49,846 nucleotides of DNA from JABCPE02 sp963518845 (GTDB taxonomy: Bacteria; Bacteroidota; Bacteroidia; Flavobacteriales; Weeksellaceae), in NCBI GenBank assembly GCA_963518845.1, contig CAUQKV010000011.1, positions 1 to 49,846 on the forward strand, read 5' to 3'. Every line of letters starts with the position of its first letter. The stretch's first letter is position 1. Both the position numbers and the translations under genes were made by a program. Below, in pieces: positions 7,393 to 15,969 of this stretch. A model generated the notes under the pieces. The model was not told the origin of the DNA and did no database searches. It worked only from the letters and a program-made list of their open reading frames with translations.

Positions 7393-7818
7393 CTACTCCT
7401 CTTTGAAAAAATCCTGATATTCCTGCCAAAATTCTTCAAGTTTCTGCATTTTTTCGGAGAGAAACTCCATCGTTTCCTGCCATGTATTCCTATTGTGAAT
7501 GCAGACTCCCTGTTTTTCGACAAATACACAGGATACCTCCTTTCCATTTTCAAGTTCGAAAGAATCGGAATAAACTGCATCTTCCCAATATTCCCCAAAG
7601 ATACCCTCCATAGACTGCATCTTATCAAAATACCTCACTCTATGGTCTAAACTCCCATCTATCTCCACCAAAACCATTGCTTTTTTGGTGTCAAAATAAA
7701 ATTTGAAACTAAAACCCTTTATTTTAGTATTATACAATGTCCATTTTGTAGGAAATGACTTCCCAAAAGATGTCCAAAATTCCTGCCGCATCCGCTGCGA
7801 TTCTTCTTTACTAAACAC
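7393..7818 (-). CDS. DUF4268 domain-containing protein (GTG start)
   Basis: 141 residues. Matches the DUF4268 pattern well known in Flavobacteriia: FSKEESQRMRQEFWTSFGKS at the N-terminus, then TLYNTKIKGFSFKF and a C-terminal HNRNTWQET. The start codon is GTG (7816-7818); the next ATG would remove the conserved FSKEE segment. The domain has a restriction-endonuclease-like fold in some relatives, but function here is unknown. It lies 26 nt after the TIGR02757 gene and is probably co-transcribed. Confidence 0.85.
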   Translation of the reverse strand: MFSKEESQRMRQEFWTSFGKSFPTKWTLYNTKIKGFSFKFYFDTKKAMVLVEIDGSLDHRVRYFDKMQSMEGIFGEYWEDAVYSDSFELENGKEVSCVFVEKQGVCIHNRNTWQETMEFLSEKMQKLEEFWQEYQDFFKEE

Positions 7819-7844
7819 TATAAAAAATTAAATTTTACTTATTT

Positions 7845-8606
7845 CTAAAAATTCTCAAAAACTCCCAGACCAAACAACGCAAAATCATACTTTGCAGGGT
7901 CTTTTTCATCCATTTTTCTCAGCTGAAAGTCAAGTTCTTCCACCGTTTTCCAGTCGTTCTGTGTTCTCTGTATCAGCCCCAGTTTCCGCGAAATATTTCC
8001 CACATGAACATCCAGCGGAACGGACAAATATTCCTGACCAATATTTTCCCAAATTCCCAAATCTACGCCCTTGTTATCCTTCCGCACCATCCAGCGAAGA
8101 TACATCATCAGCCTTTTCGCAGCGGAATTTTTATAAGTGGAACTAATGTGTTTCTGGCTTCGGTGCTGAAAATCATTCTCAAAAAAAGTATTTCTAAAAC
8201 GCTCCAAAGTATGATAAAAATTGGTCTCGCCTTCTTTTAATAAAAACAAATTTTCTAAACTTTCGTTCTTGGTATAAATCCTTCGCAGAGCGGACAGAAA
8301 AAACTGAAAATCCTCCAAAGAAAATGTCCTGTGAACGGCCTTATTCTCCATTTTTTCAAAATCTTTTTCCTTGAAATTCATCACAAAATCATACGGCGAA
8401 TTGCCCATCATCATAAGCATTTTTTCTGCACTTTTGATGATGGATTTTCGGTTTCCCCAAGCGATAGTTGCCGTTAAAAACCCTATAATCTCTATATCCT
8501 GTTTCAGCTCAAAACGATGCAGCATCTGAATAGGATCGCCCTGCACGAAATCAGGATGATTATACTGCTCAGCTTTTTCGTCCAAAAAAGATTTTAAATC
8601 ATTCAT
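7845..8606 (-). CDS. TIGR02757 family protein
   Basis: 253 residues from ATG at 8606; a TTG three codons upstream is less likely. The full length matches TIGR02757 (DUF2400), a conserved Bacteroidota protein with an all-helical, HhH-DNA-glycosylase-like outline. Visible conserved parts are IIGFLTATIAWGNRKSI, the MYLRWMVRKD segment and the closing DPAKYDFALFGLGV. Function not established. Cytoplasmic. Starts 10 nt after the pldA stop. Confidence 0.88.
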   Translation of the reverse strand: MNDLKSFLDEKAEQYNHPDFVQGDPIQMLHRFELKQDIEIIGFLTATIAWGNRKSIIKSAEKMLMMMGNSPYDFVMNFKEKDFEKMENKAVHRTFSLEDFQFFLSALRRIYTKNESLENLFLLKEGETNFYHTLERFRNTFFENDFQHRSQKHISSTYKNSAAKRLMMYLRWMVRKDNKGVDLGIWENIGQEYLSVPLDVHVGNISRKLGLIQRTQNDWKTVEELDFQLRKMDEKDPAKYDFALFGLGVFENF

Positions 8607-8616
8607 TATATACAAG

Positions 8617-9546
8617 TTACATCGGAAAAAAAACAGCTCCTAAACCGATTATGGTCTGTTTGTGATTATAATCAATCAGAGAATCTCCATAGCCGTGAGA
8701 TGCCTGAAACATCATCTTAAGAGTTCCTTTGATAGGATAAATCCAAGAAAACTCCGCAAAACCTCTATTATGCTTGATGCTCAGATTATTACGCAAAACC
8801 AAAGAAAAAATATGCTTTTTTCTGGTGTAACCGATGGTAAATTCGGTTCTTCCCACATATTCCTCTATGCTGGGATTATCATCATCATCCCCTTTTTCGG
8901 TAAATCTCTGCCATAATTTATTGGTGATGGCAAAATCTCCCCACTCAAAAGCAGTCATGAGAATAAGTCTGTTCCAGCTTCGTGAGAGCAGCTCCTCCTT
9001 TCCGTTGGACTGGTGATTTACGGATATTCCTGCCATTTTAATTCTAAATTTCCCAGCGGATAGGTTCAGCGGATAGATGAACATCAGCTCTGGTTCGTAA
9101 TTTGTCTCGCGGAAGGGACGGGACATTTTCCCATTATAAACTTGCCAAAAAGACTGCTGGGTAAAACCTACCCAAAGGTCGCCCTTATTCCAAAAAGCAC
9201 CCTGTAACACCTTGGCTTTCAGACTGACCTGAAATTTTGCTTCTATGTTTTGATAGTTTTTATATTCTGGAACTTCTCGGTTGGTATTCAGGCTCACAGG
9301 CTGTCTATTAGGAAGGCTTGAATATCTGGAAAGAATGATATAATTGGGTCTATGTGCCTTCAGACTAAAAGTTCCGCGTTTATAAGGTTCTCTCAGCTCC
9401 CACATGCGGTCTATGGGTTCAGAAAAGCCTCCTTTGAAAATAGATGTATCTGGATTTTCTTGTGCGGTCTGTAATGTGTCTGTTTCCTGCGAAAACACCA
9501 CAATATTCATCAGCAAGGATAAAAATAAAAGTATTTTTTGGCTCAT
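8617..9546 (-). CDS. pldA: Outer-membrane phospholipase A
   Basis: 309 residues from ATG at 9546; an upstream TTG (9564) would add six residues before the signal peptide. Signal peptide 1-19 (ends FSQ). A 12-stranded OMPLA barrel with catalytic H178, S180 (NHQSNG) and N192 (RSWNR), spaced exactly like H142-S144-N156 of E. coli PldA. A calcium-dependent enzyme that hydrolyses phospholipids misplaced in the outer leaflet. The C-terminal barrel strand ends in GAVFFPM. Follows rnz by 14 nt. Confidence 0.93.
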   Translation of the reverse strand: MSQKILLFLSLLMNIVVFSQETDTLQTAQENPDTSIFKGGFSEPIDRMWELREPYKRGTFSLKAHRPNYIILSRYSSLPNRQPVSLNTNREVPEYKNYQNIEAKFQVSLKAKVLQGAFWNKGDLWVGFTQQSFWQVYNGKMSRPFRETNYEPELMFIYPLNLSAGKFRIKMAGISVNHQSNGKEELLSRSWNRLILMTAFEWGDFAITNKLWQRFTEKGDDDDNPSIEEYVGRTEFTIGYTRKKHIFSLVLRNNLSIKHNRGFAEFSWIYPIKGTLKMMFQASHGYGDSLIDYNHKQTIIGLGAVFFPM

Positions 9547-9560
9547 TATTTTAGTTAATC

Positions 9561-10478
9561 TCAATTTATTTCTACGCGTTCTAAGGCTTTGGGAAGGAAG
9601 GTATTTTTGAATACAACTTTGGCTTCTTCTAAAAACACTGAATAATCCGTATATCGATTAGAAAAATGCCCTAAAATCAACTTTTTCACTTTGGCTTTTT
9701 CTGCTATGATTGCCGCCTCTATCGCGGTGGAATGCCCTGTATGTTTGGCTAATTCCTTCAAATCATCTAAAAAAGTAGCCTCGTGATAGAGCAAATCTAC
9801 TCCTTCGATAATGGGAATTACCGACTCCAAATAGCGGGTATCACTACAAAAAGCATAAGAAACAGATGCATCAGGTGGTGTGGTAAGTGTTTCATTTTTA
9901 AGGATATAGCCATCACTTAGGACAAAATCTTTCCCTCGTTTGATGTTGTAATAATCACAGACTTCTATTTCTGGATATTTGGCGATTTCATTCATGTTCA
10001 GGTGGCGTTCCTTTGGTTTTTCTCTGAAAAGATAGCCATTGCAGTAAATCCTGTGGCTGAGCGGAATGGTATAAACTTCCACCTTGCTGTCTTCAAAGAC
10101 AAGCACGGATTCTTTTCCCTTTAATTCGTGGAAAACCAGTTCAAATCCTTTGTTGGTTTCGGTAAGCCTCAGCACGGTTTCTATCAGCTCCTGAATGCCC
10201 GCAGGCCCGTAAATATGCAGCGGAGTTTCTCTGCCGAGCAGCTGAAAGGACGAAATAAGCCCAGGAAGCCCGAAACAATGGTCGCCGTGGAGATGAGAAA
10301 TAAAAATATGATTGATCTTAGAAAACTTGGCTTTGGCTTTTCTCAGCTGCACCTGTGTTCCTTCGCCACAGTCTATCAGAAAATGCCGTTCTGCCATCTC
10401 TAAAACCTGTGCCGTAGGCGAGGAAGTGACAGTAGGTATGGCAGAATTAAAACCTAAAATGGTAAGAAATGCGCTCAA
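9561..10478 (-). CDS. rnz: Ribonuclease Z (TTG start)
   Basis: 305 residues. The tRNA 3'-end endonuclease that makes ends ready for CCA addition; consistent with this, the tRNA-Phe in this window does not encode CCA. The zinc motif HLHGDH is at residues 62-67; further ligands lie in CSDTRY, KHTGHSTA and LILGHFSNRY. The start is TTG at 10476-10478: the conserved N-terminus LTILGFNSAIPT begins three codons later and no in-frame ATG exists upstream before a stop. First gene of the minus-strand run. Confidence 0.93.
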   Translation of the reverse strand: MSAFLTILGFNSAIPTVTSSPTAQVLEMAERHFLIDCGEGTQVQLRKAKAKFSKINHIFISHLHGDHCFGLPGLISSFQLLGRETPLHIYGPAGIQELIETVLRLTETNKGFELVFHELKGKESVLVFEDSKVEVYTIPLSHRIYCNGYLFREKPKERHLNMNEIAKYPEIEVCDYYNIKRGKDFVLSDGYILKNETLTTPPDASVSYAFCSDTRYLESVIPIIEGVDLLYHEATFLDDLKELAKHTGHSTAIEAAIIAEKAKVKKLILGHFSNRYTDYSVFLEEAKVVFKNTFLPKALERVEIN

Positions 10479-10575
10479 TGTCTTTAATATTTTAAGCGAC
10501 TAATATACGAAACTTTCTTTTTTTAAAATATAAAATAAGGCGCAGGCTTTGTTTATAGATTTAATATTTTTTGGT

Positions 10576-10583
10576 TACCTTTG
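10576..10583 (+). promoter_or_regulatory. -7 element of the M16 peptidase gene
   Basis: TACCTTTG, 21 nt upstream of the ATG at 10605. A TTTG at 10548-10551 lies 24 nt upstream, slightly long for a -33 element. Confidence 0.55.
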
Positions 10584-10604
10584 TTTCCATTTAAATTTAA
10601 TTTC

Positions 10605-13532
10605 ATGAAAAAAGTTTTAACCACATTAGCATTAGCATTGATGATGAATACTATTCAAGCGCAAAACTATGAGGAGATAAAACATACGGACAGAAATGGT
10701 TTCTCGTATGTTACGGTTTCTAATGATGAAAATGGAGTGAGAGTCTATACTCTGAAAAACGGACTAAAAGTTTATTTAGCAAAAAATTCTGATGCGCCAA
10801 GAATCCAGACCTATATCCCTGTAAGAACGGGAAGTAATAACGACCCTGCTGACAACACGGGACTGGCTCACTATTTGGAGCATATGATGTTCAAAGGAAC
10901 TTCTAAAATAGGAACACAGGACTGGGCAAAAGAAAAAAAATACATAAAACAAATTTCTGACCTATACGAACAGCACAAGGCAGAAAAAAACGCTGAAAAG
11001 AAAAAAGAAATCTACAAAAAGATAGATGCCATCTCTAAAGAAGCATCTAAATATGCCATTGCCAATGAATATGACAAGGCGATTTCTTCCCTTGGAGCTA
11101 CTGGGACTAACGCCCACACTTGGCTGGATGAAACGGTTTATAAAAACAATATCCCAAGCAACGAGCTGGAAAAATGGTTCAAAGTAGAGCAAGAGCGATT
11201 CTCTGAACTGGTTCTAAGGCTGTTCCACACCGAGCTGGAAGCGGTTTATGAGGAGTTTAACCGAGGACAGGACAACGACTGGCGACTAGTGAACTACGAG
11301 CTTATGGATGCCCTATTCCCTACGCACCCAAATGGACAGCAGACCACTATCGGGAAGTCAGAGCATTTGAAAAACCCTTCTATGGTGGCTATTCACAAGT
11401 ATTTCAATGAATACTATGTGCCGAATAACTATGCGCTAGTGCTAGTGGGAGATTTGGATTTTGATAAAACAATTCTTTTGGCTCAGAAATATTTCGGGAA
11501 CTTTAAACCTAAAGCATTACCGAAAAAATCACAAATCGTAGAAAAACCAATGGACAAAATCGTGAAAAGAGTGGTAAAAAGCCCTTCTTCACCACGATTA
11601 CAAATAGCATGGAGAACAGCAGGCAGCTATGGAACAAAAGAAGCGAGAATGACTGAGCTGGTAGCGCAGATTCTCAGCACAAAAAACAATGATGCAGGGC
11701 TTTTGGATTTAAATCTAAACCAAAAACAAAAAGTGCTTCACTCAGTAGCACATGGAGTTTCTCTTAAGCAGTATGGATATTTGGCTATTTCTGCTATACC
11801 AAAGGAAAATCAGTCCCTTGATGAGGCGAAAAACCTTCTTTTGGAACAGGTAAATTTGGTTAAAAAAGGAGAATTCCCAGACTGGATGCTGAATGCCATC
11901 ATCAAGAATATGAAAAAAGACCGTCTAAAAAGCTGGGAAACAGCTGATGGGTTAGCTTCATCATTATATGATGCTTACATCTACGAGAGAAGCTGGGAGC
12001 AGGAGCTGGAAGACATTCAGGAGTATGAAAAAATCACAAAAGTGGATGTTGTGAAATTTGCTAATGATGTCTTTAAGGATAATTATGTGATTGTTTACAA
12101 AGAAAAAGGCGATAATGACAAACTTGTCCGTGTGGAAAACCCTGGAATCACACCGATAGAGCTAAACAGAGAGGCACAGTCTCCGTTCCTAAGATCTATA
12201 CTGAACGAGAAAGTAGAGGAAATAAAGCCTGTTTTCGTAGATTATCAAAAAGAAATAAAAACCGACAACATCAATGGCGTGAAGCTGAGTTTTATTCAAA
12301 ACAAGAACAATAATCTGGCTCAGATGAACTATATTTTCCCATTCGGAACGGATAATAACAAGGAACTTTCCGTGGCGTTTACTTTGTTCGATTATTTAGG
12401 AACGGACAAATACAGCCCAGAGGAACTGAAAAAAGAATTCTTTAAACTTGGTGTCAATCACAATATTCGTGTGGACAAAGACCGTATCAATATTACTTTG
12501 TCTGGTTTGGAAGAGAATTTAGCGAAAGGTGCTGAGCTGTTTGACCACTGGCTTAGAAATCTGAAAGCTGATGAAAACATCTATAAAACGGTGGTAAACA
12601 CTATTTTAGAATCTCGTGAAGTAGCCAAAAAAGATAAGAAAAACATCATGGCGGCTCTTACCAGCTATGCGAGATACGGCAAGAACTCCAGATTCAGAGA
12701 TGTGGTGAGCAAGGAACGCCTTCTTTCGGCGAAAGCAGTGGAATTCGTATCTATGGCGAAAAACATAGTAAATGCGCCATACGAAGTATTTTTCTACGGA
12801 AAAGATTTGGAGAAATTCAAGAAAAACCTAAGCCCGATTATCAAAAAATCTAATGCGAAATACGACCTTCCTGCGGCTAAAATCTATGCTGAGCCTAGTA
12901 CAGACGGGAAAGTATATTTCACCAACTATGATATGGTGCAGGTGGAAATGAGCAAAGTGGGAAGAGGCGAAACCGTAGACCTGAAAGACTTTGGGAAATC
13001 CAGCGTTTTCAATGAGTATTTCGGTTCTGGGCTTTCATCTATCGTATTTCAGGAAATCCGTGAAGCTCGTTCTTTAGCTTATTCTGCATATGTGAACTAT
13101 TCCCGCTCTGGCGAAAAAGGAAAGCACGACTATGTGATAAACTACATAGGAACACAAGCGAACAAACTGGGACAAGCCGTAGAAGCGATGAACGGACTGA
13201 TGGCAAATCTTCCACAGATACCAGCACAGTTTGACAATGCTAAAAACTCTTCGCTCAAGCAGATAGCATCACAGAGACTGACTAAACAGAATATCTATTT
13301 CAACTATCTGGCAACGCAGAAATTAGGCTTTAACCACGATATTCGTAAAGATGTCTATGCTGAAATCCAAAATCTAGATCTGGCGAAGCTGACCAATTTC
13401 TACAACCAAAAGATAAAGCCGATAAGCTACAATACGGCTATCATAGGGAAGAAAGAAAACCTTGATATGGCGGCTATCAGCAAAATGGGAGAATTCGTAG
13501 AGGTAAGCCTCGAAGAAATTTTCGGATATTAG
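10605..13532 (+). CDS. M16-family zinc metallopeptidase (pitrilysin type), secreted
   Basis: 975 residues from ATG 10605; an in-frame TTG at 10581 lies in the promoter. Signal peptide 1-20 (ends IQAQ). The inverted zinc motif HYLEH is at 89-93, with the third ligand in ELEAVYEEFNRG. A Lys-rich coiled insert (about 108-160), common in Bacteroidota members, separates them. Two M16 halves; the second, inactive half begins near 550 and holds the R/Y-type segment (SSIVFQEIREARSLAYSAYV). Periplasmic degradation of peptides and small proteins. Monocistronic. Confidence 0.92.
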   Translation: MKKVLTTLALALMMNTIQAQNYEEIKHTDRNGFSYVTVSNDENGVRVYTLKNGLKVYLAKNSDAPRIQTYIPVRTGSNNDPADNTGLAHYLEHMMFKGTSKIGTQDWAKEKKYIKQISDLYEQHKAEKNAEKKKEIYKKIDAISKEASKYAIANEYDKAISSLGATGTNAHTWLDETVYKNNIPSNELEKWFKVEQERFSELVLRLFHTELEAVYEEFNRGQDNDWRLVNYELMDALFPTHPNGQQTTIGKSEHLKNPSMVAIHKYFNEYYVPNNYALVLVGDLDFDKTILLAQKYFGNFKPKALPKKSQIVEKPMDKIVKRVVKSPSSPRLQIAWRTAGSYGTKEARMTELVAQILSTKNNDAGLLDLNLNQKQKVLHSVAHGVSLKQYGYLAISAIPKENQSLDEAKNLLLEQVNLVKKGEFPDWMLNAIIKNMKKDRLKSWETADGLASSLYDAYIYERSWEQELEDIQEYEKITKVDVVKFANDVFKDNYVIVYKEKGDNDKLVRVENPGITPIELNREAQSPFLRSILNEKVEEIKPVFVDYQKEIKTDNINGVKLSFIQNKNNNLAQMNYIFPFGTDNNKELSVAFTLFDYLGTDKYSPEELKKEFFKLGVNHNIRVDKDRINITLSGLEENLAKGAELFDHWLRNLKADENIYKTVVNTILESREVAKKDKKNIMAALTSYARYGKNSRFRDVVSKERLLSAKAVEFVSMAKNIVNAPYEVFFYGKDLEKFKKNLSPIIKKSNAKYDLPAAKIYAEPSTDGKVYFTNYDMVQVEMSKVGRGETVDLKDFGKSSVFNEYFGSGLSSIVFQEIREARSLAYSAYVNYSRSGEKGKHDYVINYIGTQANKLGQAVEAMNGLMANLPQIPAQFDNAKNSSLKQIASQRLTKQNIYFNYLATQKLGFNHDIRKDVYAEIQNLDLAKLTNFYNQKIKPISYNTAIIGKKENLDMAAISKMGEFVEVSLEEIFGY

Positions 13533-13547
13533 ACCTTGTCTAAACAA

Positions 13548-13579
13548 AAGACCTTACAGATTTGTAAGGTCTTTTTTAT
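13548..13579 (+). terminator. Terminator after the M16 gene
   Basis: 10-bp perfect stem AAGACCTTAC/GTAAGGTCTT (13548-13557, 13564-13573), 6-nt loop, then a T run. Confidence 0.9.
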
Positions 13580-13722
13580 TTTTTGAAAAGTGAAATAAAA
13601 TAGTTAACTACTATTCTAAACTCACTTATTTGAGTCCAATTTGTGATTTTATTAAGAAAAGTATTTTTTAATATAAACAATAAGTATAAAAAATATCTCT
13701 ATTCTTCTAAAACTCTGTTCTC

Positions 13723-15651
13723 TTAATTCAAGTTTACCCAATTAGTCCCGTCACAACCTTGGAATTTTTTAGAAGGTTTGTCATAGCGGATGGCTCCCTC
13801 TGTATTAGAATTACATGTATTAGTATCATTACCTACTATGATACTTCCTTTTACATGCATTTTAGCCTGTGGTTTGTAAGTTCCTACACCTATTTTAGGA
13901 GTATTCGATCCACTTACCCCTAATAGAATGGTATTGCTATCGGTATTGGAAGTGCTAAGAGTATTCATTTGGTTTCCTATAGCTACTACATTATTTAGCT
14001 GTCCTGCCACAGGGGTACCTACATTCGAGTTTCCTATCTGGATATTGGCATTACCTCTTCCCATACCGTCATTCAATGCCCAGTTTCCTATTCCTATATT
14101 ATAACTACCGATATCATTATTACCACTAGGCCGAAGAACAGAAAATCCAATAGCGATATTATCTGTACCCGCGATCTTTCCACCGGTGGACATATTTTGA
14201 TTCCCTAATGCGATATTATAATTTCCGGCAATACCACCATAAGCCTGCATAGCATTAGTTCCTATTCCTATGTTATCATTTCCTGAGAAATCTCCTGTTG
14301 TAGAGAGCCTGAACACACCATTCCCCATGCCTATGTTTCTAGTCCCTGTAAGATTTCCTGCAGGCAAGTCATATAAAGTATCTCCTATTCCTATATTATT
14401 AGCCCCTGAAAATGTAGAGGTGCTGGAACTACTCAAACGATAGATTTTACTCCCTAAGGCAATGTTGTTTCTAGCGGTGTTTGTGATGTCTCCATTTACT
14501 ACATAATAGGACCCCTGCCCAATGGCTATATTAATAGCCCCTGCCATATTCCCAGAACCTAGAATATATTGAGAGTGCCCCATACCTATATTGGAGGCTC
14601 CTATAAAGTCACCGTTCATTAGATTAAATATATTCTGCCCAATGCTTGTATTCTGAACTCCTGAAAATACAGCTCCTGTGCCTTTATTGAGAATATATAT
14701 ACTATTTCCCATAGCGATATTATTGCTCGCGGACATATCCCCGCTCTGCATAGTATATAGAGTATTTCCAATACTTATGTTGTCGCTTCCCGAAAGACTA
14801 CCATTTAGCGCATAAAATGAACCTACCCCCAAAGCAATATTTCTATACCCTGACAAATCATTACGAAGTTGGTATACATTTACGCCGACACCTATATTGT
14901 TATATCCTAAAAAGTCTCCATCCGAAAGTTGAAATGAGCCACCCCCCAAAGAAACATTGTATTTCCCTGTAAACTTAGCATTTAATTTGTTAGTTGTGTA
15001 TATACCAGCCCCCACAGCTACATTGGATTCTCCCTGCATACTTCCGCCTTTACTCATAGTGAACAAAAGACTTCCTATTGCTGTATTATTTGACCCTGAC
15101 ATAGTACCATTACGAATACTGTAGTTCTCTGCCCCCATAGCTATATTCCTATTTCCTGTAAGACTACTAGCATTAGTAAACCATTGATAGTTCGCCCCTA
15201 TTCCTATATTCTGAGAGCCATTTCCTAAGCTGGTACCATTATTACCTATCCCTCCGTCTTGGGTAACATGGTTATAATTTCCCACCATTCTAAGATCCTG
15301 CTCTGCTCCACCGCCAAACTTCTGCCATTTAGCAGCAGTATGGTTATAGAAGTAATAGCCTGCTTCTGCTACATTTACCAACTTACCTGTACGGTCTGCT
15401 ACGGGCAGGTCTTGTTTTAGATAGGTAATAATGGCATTCTGATCCTGCCCAAAGTGAGGCTGGCTGCTCATGGTTTTCATCTCTGCTGGGGTAATTCGTG
15501 GAATAATAAGTCCTTTATTCTCACTTGCTCCAGCCTCTATGTGTAGTGTAGCTTTAGGCTGGTTGGTATTGATGCCTACCATTCCGTTTGTAGTTTGTGC
15601 ATTGGCTGCTATTCCAGACAGCAGTAATGACATAAATAATATTTTGTTCAT
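13723..15651 (-). CDS. Secreted repetitive surface protein with YadA-head-like repeats
   Basis: 642 residues. Signal peptide 1-18 (ANAQ). An N-terminal module (about 20-115) begins MVGINTNQPKATLHI, common in Bacteroidota fibre-like proteins. Residues about 140-560 hold some 20 units of 17-25 residues with the core N-I-x-I/L/M-G-x(4)-Y/F followed by an SG turn, the left-handed helix pattern of trimeric adhesin (YadA) heads. The C-terminus has the EGAIRYDKPSKKFQGCDG module. No membrane anchor or T9SS tail is obvious. Adhesion is inferred. The upstream leader holds a hairpin and a TG tract. Confidence 0.8.
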   Translation of the reverse strand: MNKILFMSLLLSGIAANAQTTNGMVGINTNQPKATLHIEAGASENKGLIIPRITPAEMKTMSSQPHFGQDQNAIITYLKQDLPVADRTGKLVNVAEAGYYFYNHTAAKWQKFGGGAEQDLRMVGNYNHVTQDGGIGNNGTSLGNGSQNIGIGANYQWFTNASSLTGNRNIAMGAENYSIRNGTMSGSNNTAIGSLLFTMSKGGSMQGESNVAVGAGIYTTNKLNAKFTGKYNVSLGGGSFQLSDGDFLGYNNIGVGVNVYQLRNDLSGYRNIALGVGSFYALNGSLSGSDNISIGNTLYTMQSGDMSASNNIAMGNSIYILNKGTGAVFSGVQNTSIGQNIFNLMNGDFIGASNIGMGHSQYILGSGNMAGAINIAIGQGSYYVVNGDITNTARNNIALGSKIYRLSSSSTSTFSGANNIGIGDTLYDLPAGNLTGTRNIGMGNGVFRLSTTGDFSGNDNIGIGTNAMQAYGGIAGNYNIALGNQNMSTGGKIAGTDNIAIGFSVLRPSGNNDIGSYNIGIGNWALNDGMGRGNANIQIGNSNVGTPVAGQLNNVVAIGNQMNTLSTSNTDSNTILLGVSGSNTPKIGVGTYKPQAKMHVKGSIIVGNDTNTCNSNTEGAIRYDKPSKKFQGCDGTNWVNLN

Positions 15652-15701
15652 AATATTAAATTTAATTGTTATTTATTCTGTTATATATATTGATGTGAAA
15701 A

Positions 15702-15739
15702 AGAGGCATAGACTACCTATAGGGGTAGTCTATGCCTCT
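15702..15739 (-). terminator. 16-bp perfect hairpin in the leader of the surface-protein gene
   Basis: Perfect inverted repeat 15702-15717/15724-15739 with a 6-nt loop. Read on the minus strand it is followed by TTTT (15701-15698), the form of an intrinsic terminator. It lies 51 nt upstream of the surface-protein start and downstream of the only promoter-like element on that strand, so it may act as a leader attenuator. Confidence 0.6.
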
Positions 15740-15772
15740 GTGAAAACATATTATTCTGTTGGTTAATAAATC

Positions 15773-15794
15773 TGTGTGTGTGTGTGTGTGTGTG
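15773..15794. repeat. (TG)11 dinucleotide tract
   Basis: Eleven uninterrupted TG units between the minus-strand -7 element (15885-15892) and the hairpin (15702-15739). Such tracts are prone to slipped-strand length changes. Confidence 0.85.
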
Positions 15795-15884
15795 TTTACA
15801 CTATTTTTTGATGTATGCAAATTATTTTTCATTCTTTTTTGTGATTTTTATCAGTTTTTACTCTTTACCTAAAGAAATACTACG

Positions 15885-15892
15885 CAAAGGTA
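15885..15892 (-). promoter_or_regulatory. -7 element for the surface-protein gene
   Basis: Reads TACCTTTG on the minus strand. No TTG at the -33 position. If used, the leader is about 230 nt and includes the TG tract and the hairpin. No TAnnTTTG is present between the hairpin and the start codon. Confidence 0.4.
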
Positions 15893-15938
15893 AGATTTTT
15901 TTGGAATATAAAAAACACTTTTAGTTTATTTATTTTAT

Positions 15939-15946
15939 TATTTTTG
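15939..15946 (+). promoter_or_regulatory. -7 element for ffh
   Basis: TATTTTTG, 23 nt before the ffh ATG. A 13-bp direct repeat (15870-15882 and 15958-15970) flanks this region. Confidence 0.45.
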
Positions 15947-15969
15947 CAGTTCATTATTAAAGAAATACT

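Noticed and set aside
13723..15651. Regularly spaced repeats considered as a CRISPR array
   Set aside because: The periodicity is in the encoded protein, units vary in length and sequence and keep one open frame; there are no identical DNA repeats or cas genes.
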